Below are positions 1-5,072 of a stretch of DNA of 5,342 nucleotides, piece by piece; positions within the stretch are counted from its first letter, which is position 1; each line of letters begins with the position of its first letter. The notes beneath the pieces are model-generated. The model saw only the letters and a list, made by a program, of their open reading frames with translations, had not been told where the DNA came from and did not search any database. The position numbers were made by a program, and so were the translations under genes. The stretch comes from Sulfurimonadaceae bacterium. GTDB taxonomy: Bacteria; Campylobacterota; Campylobacteria; Campylobacterales; Sulfurimonadaceae. The DNA lies in contig JAUWRZ010000171.1 in the NCBI GenBank assembly GCA_030610325.1, positions 1 to 5,342 on the forward strand. The letters are read 5' to 3'.

Positions 1-78
1 GTTTTAAATATGATGTTCACACAGGAAAAGATGTTCACTGCATTAAAGAGTCTTTACCGAAGGTCCTACCAGACATAA
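1..78 (+). CDS. Possible C-terminal tail of a gene entering from the left (partial)
   Basis: Frame 1 is open from the window edge to a TAA at 76-78 and encodes 25 residues, ending in ALKSLYRRSYQT. It includes a small internal repeat, because the 9-base word GATGTTCAC occurs at 12-20 and 30-38 and gives MFT twice. I recognise no family. The stretch is too short to tell a true gene end from a chance open frame, so this is a weak call. The promoter of the next operon lies 30 bases downstream, which would fit a gene ending here. Confidence 0.2.
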   Translation, partial: VLNMMFTQEKMFTALKSLYRRSYQT

Positions 79-104
79 CTTTCCTCTTTAGACCTTCTAT
101 TTCG

Positions 105-152
105 ATACATGCTATAATACATAAAGATAAATACATAAAAAGGATTATGTAT
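105..152 (+). promoter_or_regulatory. Candidate antitoxin operator: repeated ATACAT half-sites
   Basis: ATACAT occurs at 105-110, 117-122 and 131-136, and its reverse complement ATGTAT at 147-152. The second and third copies are part of a longer direct repeat, AATACATAAA, at 116-125 and 130-139. The copies flank and overlap the -10 box and reach the start codon. Ribbon-helix-helix antitoxins usually repress their own operon by binding short repeated half-sites in this position. The binding itself is inferred. Confidence 0.45.
110..118 (+). promoter_or_regulatory. Extended -10 promoter of the RHH/PIN operon
   Basis: TGCTATAAT is a perfect extended -10 (TG-n-TATAAT), with TATAAT at 113-118. 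No good -35 box sits 16-18 bases upstream, which is common in Campylobacterota and tolerated with extended -10 elements. Transcription would start near 125, giving a leader of about 25 bases before the ATG at 151. AGGA at 141-144 is the ribosome binding site. Confidence 0.65.
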
Positions 153-384
153 GACAGTACGTAAGAACTTTGTCTTTGACAAAGAAGTAGCATCGCACCT
201 CAGTGAGATGGCTAAAAGAGAGCATAAAAGTCAGACAGCCTTGGTACAGGAGATGATCGAGGCTCATTATAGGGAGATCTCAAGACAGGAGAGACTTCGT
301 ATTGCCAAAGAACTGGCAGGTAGTTGTAATGGATGTTTTGAAGAGTCGACGATTCAGAAGATCAAGGCAAATATGGATGTATAA
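151..384 (+). CDS. Ribbon-helix-helix antitoxin (CopG/Arc-like), partner of a PIN toxin
   Basis: This 77-residue protein has the layout of a type II antitoxin. Residues 3-9 (VRKNFVF) form the likely DNA-binding beta strand. Residues 10-26 and 28-40 (SQTALVQEMIEAHY) form the two helices of a ribbon-helix-helix fold. The charged tail from 41 on is the likely toxin-binding part. The tail contains Cys59-Asn-Gly-Cys62, which is unusual but unexplained. The start at 151 follows AGGA at 141-144 with good spacing. The last 8 bases overlap the PIN gene start, the classic coupled antitoxin-toxin arrangement. As a dimer it would bind the promoter repeats upstream and neutralise the PIN nuclease in the cytoplasm. 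The fold call rests on pattern and context. Confidence 0.8.
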   Translation: MTVRKNFVFDKEVASHLSEMAKREHKSQTALVQEMIEAHYREISRQERLRIAKELAGSCNGCFEESTIQKIKANMDV

Positions 385-811
385 ACGAATTTTTCTTGAT
401 GCTAATATATGGCTAGATCATCTTGATGCTAACAGGCCATATCACAGTGTCAGTAAGATGAGCATAGAGTATTGTCTTGAACATGATATAGAGCTTTTTA
501 CCAGTTGTGATATCATCATGACGATCTATTATATCAATAACAGATTCAATAAAAAGAGTGCACTGAAAAATATTGAGAAAATAAATCAACTCTGTAAAGT
601 GACTGACTTCTCAAATCAGGAAGTCACTATTACCTGCGGATTGATGCAGAAAGATCTGGAATATTTGGACCTTGAAGACACCATACAGTATATTTTGGCA
701 CAAAAAGAGCAGTGTGACCTGATCTTGACAAATGATAAGCGGTTTGTCTCGAAAGATATCGATAAGATGACTACAGAGATGTTCTCTCAAAAGCTGGGTC
801 TTATAGTCTGA
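377..811 (+). CDS. PIN-domain ribonuclease toxin (VapC-like)
   Basis: The 144-residue protein opens with FLDANIWLD, the first PIN strand with metal-binding Asp8. The middle holds TSCDIIMTIYYI, then LDLEDTIQY (Asp98, Glu100, Asp101), and it closes with ILTNDKRF (Asp120). These supply the acidic cluster that binds Mg or Mn in PIN endoribonucleases. Such toxins cleave RNA, often tRNA or rRNA, and are held inactive by the paired antitoxin. The frame stays open upstream to 302, but ATG 377 is preferred: AAGG at 364-367 lies 9 bases before it, and homology begins directly at YKRIFLDAN. It overlaps the antitoxin stop (ATGTATAA). Length is normal and the acidic residues look intact, so it is probably active. 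The RNA target cannot be read from sequence. Confidence 0.85.
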   Translation: MYKRIFLDANIWLDHLDANRPYHSVSKMSIEYCLEHDIELFTSCDIIMTIYYINNRFNKKSALKNIEKINQLCKVTDFSNQEVTITCGLMQKDLEYLDLEDTIQYILAQKEQCDLILTNDKRFVSKDIDKMTTEMFSQKLGLIV

Positions 812-825
812 CAGCAGCATTTAGT

Positions 826-831
826 TATAAT
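826..831 (+). promoter_or_regulatory. -10 box upstream of the sugar-phosphate transferase
   Basis: A perfect TATAAT lies in the 44-base gap after the toxin gene. A start near 838 would give a leader of about 18 bases before ATG 856. No -35 box is found at normal spacing; CTGACA at 808-813 is only 12 bases away. This would let the transferase be transcribed independently of the toxin-antitoxin operon. Confidence 0.45.
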
Positions 832-855
832 CGATTACCATAAAAAGAGAGTCAT

Positions 856-2175
856 ATGAACGAATTGTTTTCCAGAGTATTGTTGGTACTTCTTGATCTT
901 TTCGCTATATTTCTCTCTATCATCATGGCGTATGAACTGCGTACAGGACTTGACATTGAGTTTATACCTACGCATATGCAGTCACTTCAGACCTATATGC
1001 AATTTCCTCTGATCTATATCCTTACACTCTTTATCTTCTTCTATGAAGGCATCTATACCCGGCGTTACGATTTTTGGCATGAGAGTTACATCATCCTGAA
1101 GGCATTGATGTTCACCTTTGTGATCGTCATGGCGTATCTGGCTATCAGTAAGAACCTGGAGCAGTTTTCGCGTGTAGCCATCATGTTTACCTTTATATTT
1201 ATGGCAGTATGGATACCGATCTTTAAGAACATCGGAAAGAAAGCGATGTTTCGCATGGGCGTCTGGAAGCGTGAGGCTAAGGTGTATGGTGAAGATCGGT
1301 TCATCTCGGAGGAGATCTTCCGTAATCACTATCTCGGTTACATAAAGGCTACCACTGAGGCACCAAGGACTGTCTTTATCAACTCTCAGGGCGAGAGTGT
1401 ACAGAGGCTTCGTGAGATGATCAATCAAGAGATAGACCAGCAGCATGAGGTCATCTTCATCCCTCTGATAGATGAGTACGATCTGACGAAATCGCATATC
1501 TATGAGCTTTCAAATACTCGTAATAATCTCATCGTCTTTCAAAACAGGCTTAAGAGTAAGTACCGAATGGTACTAAAATATCTTTCCGATATTCTGCTGA
1601 CCATTCTGGCCCTACCGATCTTGTTACCTCTGCTTGGAGTGATCGCGTTTTTGATAAAACGTGAAGACCCAAGCAGCAAGATCTTTTTTAAACAAAAACG
1701 GATGGGTAGGGATAACAAACCTTTTAGCTGTTATAAGTTTCGTACTATGCATGATGAGAATGATCAGATACTCGCAGAGTATCTTGAGGAAGAGCCTGAA
1801 GAGGTGAAGTACTATGATAAGTTTCATAAGTATCAAAACGATCCGCGTGTCACCAAACTTGGAGCAACATTGCGAAGACTCTCACTCGATGAGCTGCCTC
1901 AGATCTTCAATGTCTTTAGAAATGAGATGAGCTTTGTCGGTCCCAGACCTTACATGCTGAATGAGAAAGAGAAGATGGGTACAGACAGTAAGACGATCTT
2001 GACGGTTCGTCCGGGGATCACCGGAGTATGGCAGGTCAGCGGACGCAGTAACGTGGATTTCAATGACCGTCTGAGTATGGATGTCTGGTACATCAGAAAC
2101 TGGACCTTATGGCTCGACCTGGTGATACTGATAAAGACATTTAAAACAGTCGTCCTAAGAAAAGGGGCACGCTGA
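856..2175 (+). CDS. Polyprenyl-phosphate sugar-1-phosphate transferase (WbaP/WcaJ-type)
   Basis: This 439-residue membrane enzyme transfers a hexose-1-phosphate from a UDP-sugar to undecaprenyl phosphate at the inner membrane, the first step of capsule, exopolysaccharide or O-antigen repeat assembly. Four hydrophobic helices (about 8-26, 50-66, 80-97, 106-123) are followed by a degenerate Rossmann-like region (about 140-230; the glycine-rich loop is reduced to VYGED). The bacterial sugar transferase domain runs from about 236: a membrane-inserting helix at 241-267 with a proline break (ALPILLP), KFRTM at 294-298, the catalytic Asp345-Glu346 in LDELPQ, VGPRP at 361-365, RPGITGVWQVSGR at 385-397 and the terminal YIRNWTLWLDL. 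Length fits the large WbaP class, not the short PglC class. The start has a purine-rich stretch at 844-851. Sugar specificity cannot be decided; no other glycan genes lie in the window. Confidence 0.9.
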   Translation: MNELFSRVLLVLLDLFAIFLSIIMAYELRTGLDIEFIPTHMQSLQTYMQFPLIYILTLFIFFYEGIYTRRYDFWHESYIILKALMFTFVIVMAYLAISKNLEQFSRVAIMFTFIFMAVWIPIFKNIGKKAMFRMGVWKREAKVYGEDRFISEEIFRNHYLGYIKATTEAPRTVFINSQGESVQRLREMINQEIDQQHEVIFIPLIDEYDLTKSHIYELSNTRNNLIVFQNRLKSKYRMVLKYLSDILLTILALPILLPLLGVIAFLIKREDPSSKIFFKQKRMGRDNKPFSCYKFRTMHDENDQILAEYLEEEPEEVKYYDKFHKYQNDPRVTKLGATLRRLSLDELPQIFNVFRNEMSFVGPRPYMLNEKEKMGTDSKTILTVRPGITGVWQVSGRSNVDFNDRLSMDVWYIRNWTLWLDLVILIKTFKTVVLRKGAR

Positions 2176-2178
2176 TCC

Positions 2179-2299
2179 ATAGATGGGGAACCCTGGACAA
2201 AACAGGGTGACTTTGGACTGTGATGGCCTGGAAAATAGAGTATCTATGCTGTCCACATGTATCCCGGCACAGGTATCCAACTACTCTGGTGTGAAGACT
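2179..2299 (+). pseudogene. Decayed internal fragment of a LigE-type ATP-dependent DNA ligase
   Basis: Translating 2179-2214 gives IDGEPWTKQGDF, against IDGELWTKRGDF at residues 77-88 of the intact ligase at 3647-4456. At DNA level about 30 of 37 bases match. After a 16-base stretch that shifts the frame by +1, 2231-2266 reads ENRVSMLSTCIP, colinear with EHITSIVNTRHP (residues 89-100). After 15 further bases, 2282-2296 reads YSGVK against HSGWK (101-105), with ACTCTGGT shared at DNA level. A stop follows at 2300. The catalytic lysine motif and the OB domain are absent. The relic begins right after the transferase stop codon. The first segment is convincing. The later two are weaker alone but are in the right order. 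Confidence 0.6.
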
Positions 2300-2339
2300 T
2301 AGCCAGTAGGATTTACGATAATGCGGGATACCGTTATAG

Positions 2340-2345
2340 TATAAT
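2340..2345 (+). promoter_or_regulatory. -10 box placed to give a leaderless mRNA for the MNT gene
   Basis: A perfect TATAAT ends only 6 bases before the ATG at 2352. Transcription from it would begin at or next to the A of the start codon. No purine-rich ribosome binding site precedes this ATG, which agrees with a leaderless message. There is no recognisable -35 box. Confidence 0.5.
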
Positions 2346-2351
2346 CTATTT

Positions 2352-2720
2352 ATGATAAATGATAATATCCGTCAATATGGTAGGACAAAAGAGCTTTCTA
2401 TAGAGCAACTACAGAAAGGTTTTGAAGAGGACGTATTTAGGTATGTCCAGATCGCACTACTGTTTGGATGTCGGGCGGTCGATAAGGCTCATAAGCGAAG
2501 TGATTATGATATTGCACTATTGATGCGTGATGATCTGGCAGATGAGTGGGGTATTGTCAGTAGAGCATGGGACGATGTTGGTAGAACATTTGGTCTGAGT
2601 GAGATAGATTATGACATTGTCGACCTCTCCCGGATGACAGAGGCGATGAAGTCGACCATCAAAGATGGATATTTTGTATTAAAAGGTAGTGCAGATGACG
2701 TTTCAAGTATACTTGGATAG
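2352..2720 (+). CDS. mntA: MNT-domain nucleotidyltransferase antitoxin (MntA-like), Cys variant
   Basis: This 122-residue protein is a minimal nucleotidyltransferase of the kind paired with HEPN toxins. The signature GSx10DxD appears as LFGCRAVDKAHKRSDYDIALL: Gly39, Cys40 instead of Ser, Asp51 and Asp53. A further carboxylate for metal binding is expected from IDYDIVDL (Asp86/Asp88). Characterised MntA enzymes inactivate HepT by adding AMP units to a tyrosine near its active site; the same role is inferred here. The 26-base overlap with the HEPN gene supports the pairing. Whether the Ser-to-Cys change keeps activity is unknown, though the catalytic Asp pair is intact. The start ATG lacks a Shine-Dalgarno sequence and lies just after a TATAAT, so translation is probably leaderless. 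Confidence 0.82.
   Translation: MINDNIRQYGRTKELSIEQLQKGFEEDVFRYVQIALLFGCRAVDKAHKRSDYDIALLMRDDLADEWGIVSRAWDDVGRTFGLSEIDYDIVDLSRMTEAMKSTIKDGYFVLKGSADDVSSILG
2683..2686 (+). promoter_or_regulatory. Ribosome binding site that decides the HEPN toxin start
   Basis: AAGG (within AAAAGG) lies 8 bases before ATG 2695 but only 2 bases before the alternative GTG at 2689, so ATG 2695 is the better start. The site is inside the coding sequence of the MNT antitoxin, so toxin translation is likely coupled to antitoxin translation. Confidence 0.55.
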
Positions 2721-3141
2721 TACGAGGGTAGTCGCTGCAGAAGAGCTGGAAGTCCTTGATCTGTTAAGTAGTAAAAGTGAGTGGGACAAGATCGAACTTC
2801 GTGCAGCTAAAAATTCCATGCAGGTCGTGATCGAGAACTGCATTGGTAAAGCAAAACGGATCTTAAAGAAGTATGATTGTCCTGTTGTGCCACAAAAAGG
2901 TAGGGACGTGGTTGCGTTTATGTATGAGATAGGTCTGATCGATGACGATCTATATAGCGTTTTAAACAGTGCGATAGGACTTCGAAATGCGATGATCCAT
3001 GATTATATGAACTTTGATGATGCAATATTACACAATGTCATACATGCTAAAAAGTATCTTCCATTGATAGATTTTTTGATGAGTGAGCCTAACTACACAA
3101 CGGTCCTTCGATCACGTATAGAAAACTTTTTCTTACAATAG
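2695..3141 (+). CDS. hepT: HEPN-domain ribonuclease toxin (HepT-like)
   Basis: The 148-residue, mostly helical protein carries the HEPN RNase signature Rx4HxY as Arg97-Asn-Ala-Met-Ile-His102-Asp-Tyr104, within IGLRNAMIHDYMNFD. A preceding segment (VVAFMYEIGLIDDDL, about 72-86) matches the usual HepT helix before the active site. Such toxins act as dimers that cut RNA. In the studied Shewanella pair the antitoxin adds AMP to the tyrosine equivalent to Tyr104. Arg, His and Tyr are all present, so the toxin should be active if freed. ATG 2695 is preferred over GTG 2689 because of ribosome-site spacing. It overlaps the antitoxin gene by 26 bases in a different frame. The N-terminal 30 residues before the HEPN core look slightly longer than usual. 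Confidence 0.85.
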   Translation: MTFQVYLDSTRVVAAEELEVLDLLSSKSEWDKIELRAAKNSMQVVIENCIGKAKRILKKYDCPVVPQKGRDVVAFMYEIGLIDDDLYSVLNSAIGLRNAMIHDYMNFDDAILHNVIHAKKYLPLIDFLMSEPNYTTVLRSRIENFFLQ

Positions 3142-3247
3142 GAGTAGATGACCCTTATAGCCAACTCCGTTAAAATGATATTTCCCGCTTCCCACCTTTT
3201 ACATCTCAAAGAATCTTTCTAATATAAACCAGACAGCATCAAATTAA

Positions 3248-3268
3248 TGTGATTATATGAACATCACA
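3248..3268 (+). promoter_or_regulatory. Palindromic operator candidate TGTGAT-n9-ATCACA
   Basis: A perfect 6-base inverted repeat with 9 bases between the arms ends 4 bases before the TATAAT of the comEA-like gene, so it covers the -35 region. The arms resemble those of CRP/FNR-family sites, but the spacing is longer than the usual CRP (n6) or FNR layout. A dimeric regulator would bind here; its identity is unknown. Confidence 0.4.
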
Positions 3269-3272
3269 AAAA

Positions 3273-3278
3273 TATAAT
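3273..3278 (+). promoter_or_regulatory. -10 box for the comEA-ligase operon
   Basis: A perfect TATAAT in AT-rich DNA lies about 67 bases before the start codon at 3346. The leader would be about 60 bases long. No clear -35 box is present; the palindrome occupies that position, which would suit regulation by activation or repression. Confidence 0.4.
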
Positions 3279-3345
3279 GATTATTAAGTGTTAATTAATA
3301 TTTATATTTGTAGACTAATAGTTAATCCAACTAAAGGAAAGCAAT

Positions 3346-3585
3346 ATGAAGATCATTACATCTATCGCAACATTGTTGTTAAGTGCTCAGCTTTTTGGAG
3401 CAGTGAACCTCAACTCAGCTTCTGCTGTTGAGCTTGCTACACTGCCTGGTATCGGAGAGAGTACGGCAGCTAAGATCATTGATTATCGTCAACAGCATCG
3501 CTTTAAAGATGCTCGTGAGATCATGAACATCAAAGGTATTGGCGAGAAAAAGTATGACAAGATCAAAGCAGAACTGCATATCTGA
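3346..3585 (+). CDS. comEA: ComEA-like helix-hairpin-helix DNA-binding protein, exported
   Basis: The 79-residue protein starts with a signal peptide (Lys2, hydrophobic 4-15, likely cleavage after FGA at about 19). The mature part is a tandem helix-hairpin-helix unit: VNLNSASAVELATLPGIG (20-37), then the hairpin LPGIGESTAAKIIDYR and the second hairpin IKGIGEKKYDKIKAEL. This is the DNA-binding core of ComEA, the periplasmic protein that grips incoming double-stranded DNA and ratchets it through the outer membrane during natural transformation. It has no separate transmembrane anchor, as usual in Gram-negative versions. AAAGGA at 3333-3338 gives a strong start at 3346. It lies 61 bases before a secreted DNA ligase, probably in one operon. 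A role in binding extracellular DNA outside competence remains possible. Confidence 0.9.
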   Translation: MKIITSIATLLLSAQLFGAVNLNSASAVELATLPGIGESTAAKIIDYRQQHRFKDAREIMNIKGIGEKKYDKIKAELHI

Positions 3586-3629
3586 TCACTGTCTTGTAGA
3601 TCGGCCCAGATCAGAGGCTTCTCTGGTCT
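3581..3629 (+). promoter_or_regulatory. Two mutually exclusive hairpins between comEA and the ligase
   Basis: Hairpin 1 pairs 3608-3616 (AGATCAGAG) with 3621-3629 (CTCTGGTCT) around a GCTT loop: nine pairs including one T-G. Hairpin 2 pairs TCTGATC at 3581-3587, overlapping the comEA stop codon, with GATCAGA at 3609-3615. They share bases 3609-3615, so only one can form at a time. No U-tract follows, so neither is a standard terminator. The second arm of hairpin 1 ends about 17 bases before the ligase start, near the ribosome binding site. A switch role is speculative. Confidence 0.35.
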
Positions 3630-3646
3630 TAAGTGAAAGAGTGACT

Positions 3647-4456
3647 ATGAAGACGCTACTTACAACCTTACTTTTATGGACTACACTGTTTGGACAAGGC
3701 CCCGATATCTTTTTGCTGAAGAGCTATGACGAGACGATGGACGTCAACGGATGGCTGATGAGTGAAAAGCTAGATGGGGTACGGGCTATTTGGGATGGAG
3801 AGAAGCTCATCAGTCGTGGAGGGCGAGTCTTTGATGCACCGAAGTGGTTTACAAAAGACCTGCCTCCCTTTGCAATAGATGGTGAGCTTTGGACAAAGCG
3901 GGGTGATTTTGAGCATATCACCTCCATCGTCAACACCAGACATCCACACTCTGGTTGGAAGGCGATCACGTACAATATCTTTGAAGTACCAGATGCACCG
4001 GGTGGTCTACTGACAAGACTACAAAAGCTGCAAGATCATCTTGATACCTATCCAAGTCTTTATATACGAGTCATACCGCAGATGCTTATCAGGAATAGAG
4101 AGAATCTAAAGTCATTTTTTGATGAGGTGATCGAGGGTAATGGTGAAGGTGTAGTACTAAGACGACCAGATGTCCCCTATTATGTTGGTAGAAAGAGTGA
4201 CTCTCTGAAATATAAAGGTTTCAGTGATGATGAGTGCATCGTGACCGGATACCTTCCGGGAAAAGGGAAGTTTGAAGGTCTGGTAGGCGCTATCGAGTGC
4301 CATTGGAAAGAGATGAAGATAAGGATCGGAAGTGGTCTGACAAAAGAGACCAGGACTCATCCGCCCAAGATCGGAGAGACCATCACCTTTAAGTACTGGA
4401 ACCTTACTTATAAGGGAAAACCAAAGTACCCGGTGTTTTTACGGGCGAGACATTAA
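3647..4456 (+). CDS. ligE: Exported ATP-dependent DNA ligase (LigE type)
   Basis: The 269-residue protein is a minimal ATP-dependent ligase, which seals nicks in duplex DNA through an enzyme-AMP intermediate. Motif I is EKLDGVR with catalytic Lys41. Others are SRGG (56-59), motif III IDGE (77-80), YNIFEV (109-114), motif IV EGVVLR (167-172) and motif V LKYKGF (187-192). An OB-fold domain follows (about 193-269). No helix-hairpin-helix, zinc or BRCT domains are present, matching the smallest bacterial class. The N-terminus (MKTLLTTLLLWTTLFG) is a signal peptide, as in LigE proteins thought to act in the periplasm or outside the cell. The frame is open back to 3539 inside comEA, but ATG 3647 puts the signal peptide first and has a weak purine-rich site (GAAAGAG) upstream. 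Context suggests repair of incoming or extracellular DNA. Confidence 0.9.
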   Translation: MKTLLTTLLLWTTLFGQGPDIFLLKSYDETMDVNGWLMSEKLDGVRAIWDGEKLISRGGRVFDAPKWFTKDLPPFAIDGELWTKRGDFEHITSIVNTRHPHSGWKAITYNIFEVPDAPGGLLTRLQKLQDHLDTYPSLYIRVIPQMLIRNRENLKSFFDEVIEGNGEGVVLRRPDVPYYVGRKSDSLKYKGFSDDECIVTGYLPGKGKFEGLVGAIECHWKEMKIRIGSGLTKETRTHPPKIGETITFKYWNLTYKGKPKYPVFLRARH

Positions 4457-4465
4457 GATCAATTT

Positions 4466-4472
4466 AGAAGGA
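4466..4472 (+). promoter_or_regulatory. Ribosome binding site that decides the lipoprotein start
   Basis: AGAAGGA lies 5 bases before ATG 4478. The earlier in-frame ATG at 4472 overlaps this site and could not use it, so the protein should start at MLRILIVF. Confidence 0.6.
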
Positions 4473-4477
4473 TGAAC

Positions 4478-5065
4478 ATGTTACGTATTTTGATAGTTTT
4501 TATATTTGTATTGAGCCTTACTGGTTGTATGAACAGTTGGGATAGTCACTCTACCACCTATAAGGTAGACGGTGTTGTTGTCGAAGTCCCGGTAGAGATC
4601 GATGGTGAACCTGTTCCTCCAGATCCCGGAGAAGATGGTACTGAGACATTGCTGGGAATCGATAGTAATGCTAATGGTGTACGTGATGATGTTGAGAGGT
4701 GGATCTACGCGAAGTATCAAAACAGTCACCCCATTGTCAGGCAGATTGCATTACAGGCAGGCCGTGCTGCACAAATAATTATTCAAGAACCTGAGAAGGC
4801 GATGGAAACGACTGATTTGATAGCAGCAGCTCAGGATTGTAACTATTATTTTAGAGATTATGCTAATTTATATGGTGATTCAATTTTAGTCGATCATTAC
4901 ATCTTTAATAAAGAGTTTAAGAATGTCCAATTTAATACACCAAAGAGAGTCAAGGCATACTTAGAGCATGATAGCTATTTGAGTGGGGGAGTTTTTCCAG
5001 CTACTCCGATTAGTAAGAAAAAAAGTAGATGTCATTTCAATATTGATGAATTTCTAAGTAAGTGA
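4478..5065 (+). CDS. Predicted lipoprotein with a Ca-binding-like Asp/Asn loop, function unknown
   Basis: The 195-residue product begins with a lipoprotein signal (MLRILIVFIFVLSLTGC) whose lipobox LTGC places the lipidated Cys at 17. A linker rich in Val, Pro and acidic residues runs to about 57. Residues 59-75 read LGIDSNANGVRDDVERW, with a DxNxNGxxDD loop (Asp62 to Asp71) like EF-hand or thrombospondin type 3 calcium loops. The rest (about 75-195) is mixed helical, with Cys121 and Cys185 that could pair. I do not recognise a named domain beyond the loop. It follows the ligase by 21 bases and may be co-transcribed with it. A second exported protein starts 7 bases after its stop, so the two may act as a pair in the envelope. 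GC drops strongly within the gene, after about 4745. Confidence 0.7.
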   Translation: MLRILIVFIFVLSLTGCMNSWDSHSTTYKVDGVVVEVPVEIDGEPVPPDPGEDGTETLLGIDSNANGVRDDVERWIYAKYQNSHPIVRQIALQAGRAAQIIIQEPEKAMETTDLIAAAQDCNYYFRDYANLYGDSILVDHYIFNKEFKNVQFNTPKRVKAYLEHDSYLSGGVFPATPISKKKSRCHFNIDEFLSK

Positions 5066-5072
5066 TATTGTC

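Larger units (their letters stand above)
3142..3345 (+). other. AT-rich intergenic regulatory region
   Basis: This 204-base stretch separates the HEPN toxin from the comEA-like gene and holds no convincing gene. It contains a palindrome at 3248-3268, a TATAAT at 3273-3278, a very AT-rich stretch at 3279-3325 and a good ribosome binding site at 3333-3338. A TAAAAT at 3171-3176 could be another -10, but no gene start follows closely. No U-tract terminator is visible after the toxin gene. Confidence 0.5.

Noticed and set aside
302..376. A longer N-terminus for the PIN toxin
   Set aside because: The extra 25 residues overlap the antitoxin, look unlike any PIN start, and ATG 377 has the better ribosome binding site.
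982..1497. A 171-codon open frame on the - strand inside the transferase gene
   Set aside because: It is antisense to a clear membrane transferase, has no recognisable domain and is best explained as a codon-usage shadow.
2257..2355. A 32-codon open frame (starting MYPGTGIQLLWCEDLA) ending in a TGA that overlaps the MNT start codon
   Set aside because: It has no ribosome binding site, and another frame of the same DNA aligns with the ligase, so it is more likely a chance frame within the pseudogene.
3141..3168. A terminator after the HEPN toxin gene (GGAGT ... ACTCC)
   Set aside because: The stem is only 5 pairs with a long loop and no U-tract follows.
3248..3268. A classical CRP or FNR site
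   Set aside because: The arm spacing (9 bases between TGTGAT and ATCACA) does not fit the standard site of either protein, so only an unspecified palindrome is reported.
3539..3646. A longer N-terminus for the DNA ligase
   Set aside because: It would overlap comEA and bury the signal peptide; the start at 3647 puts the export signal at the N-terminus.
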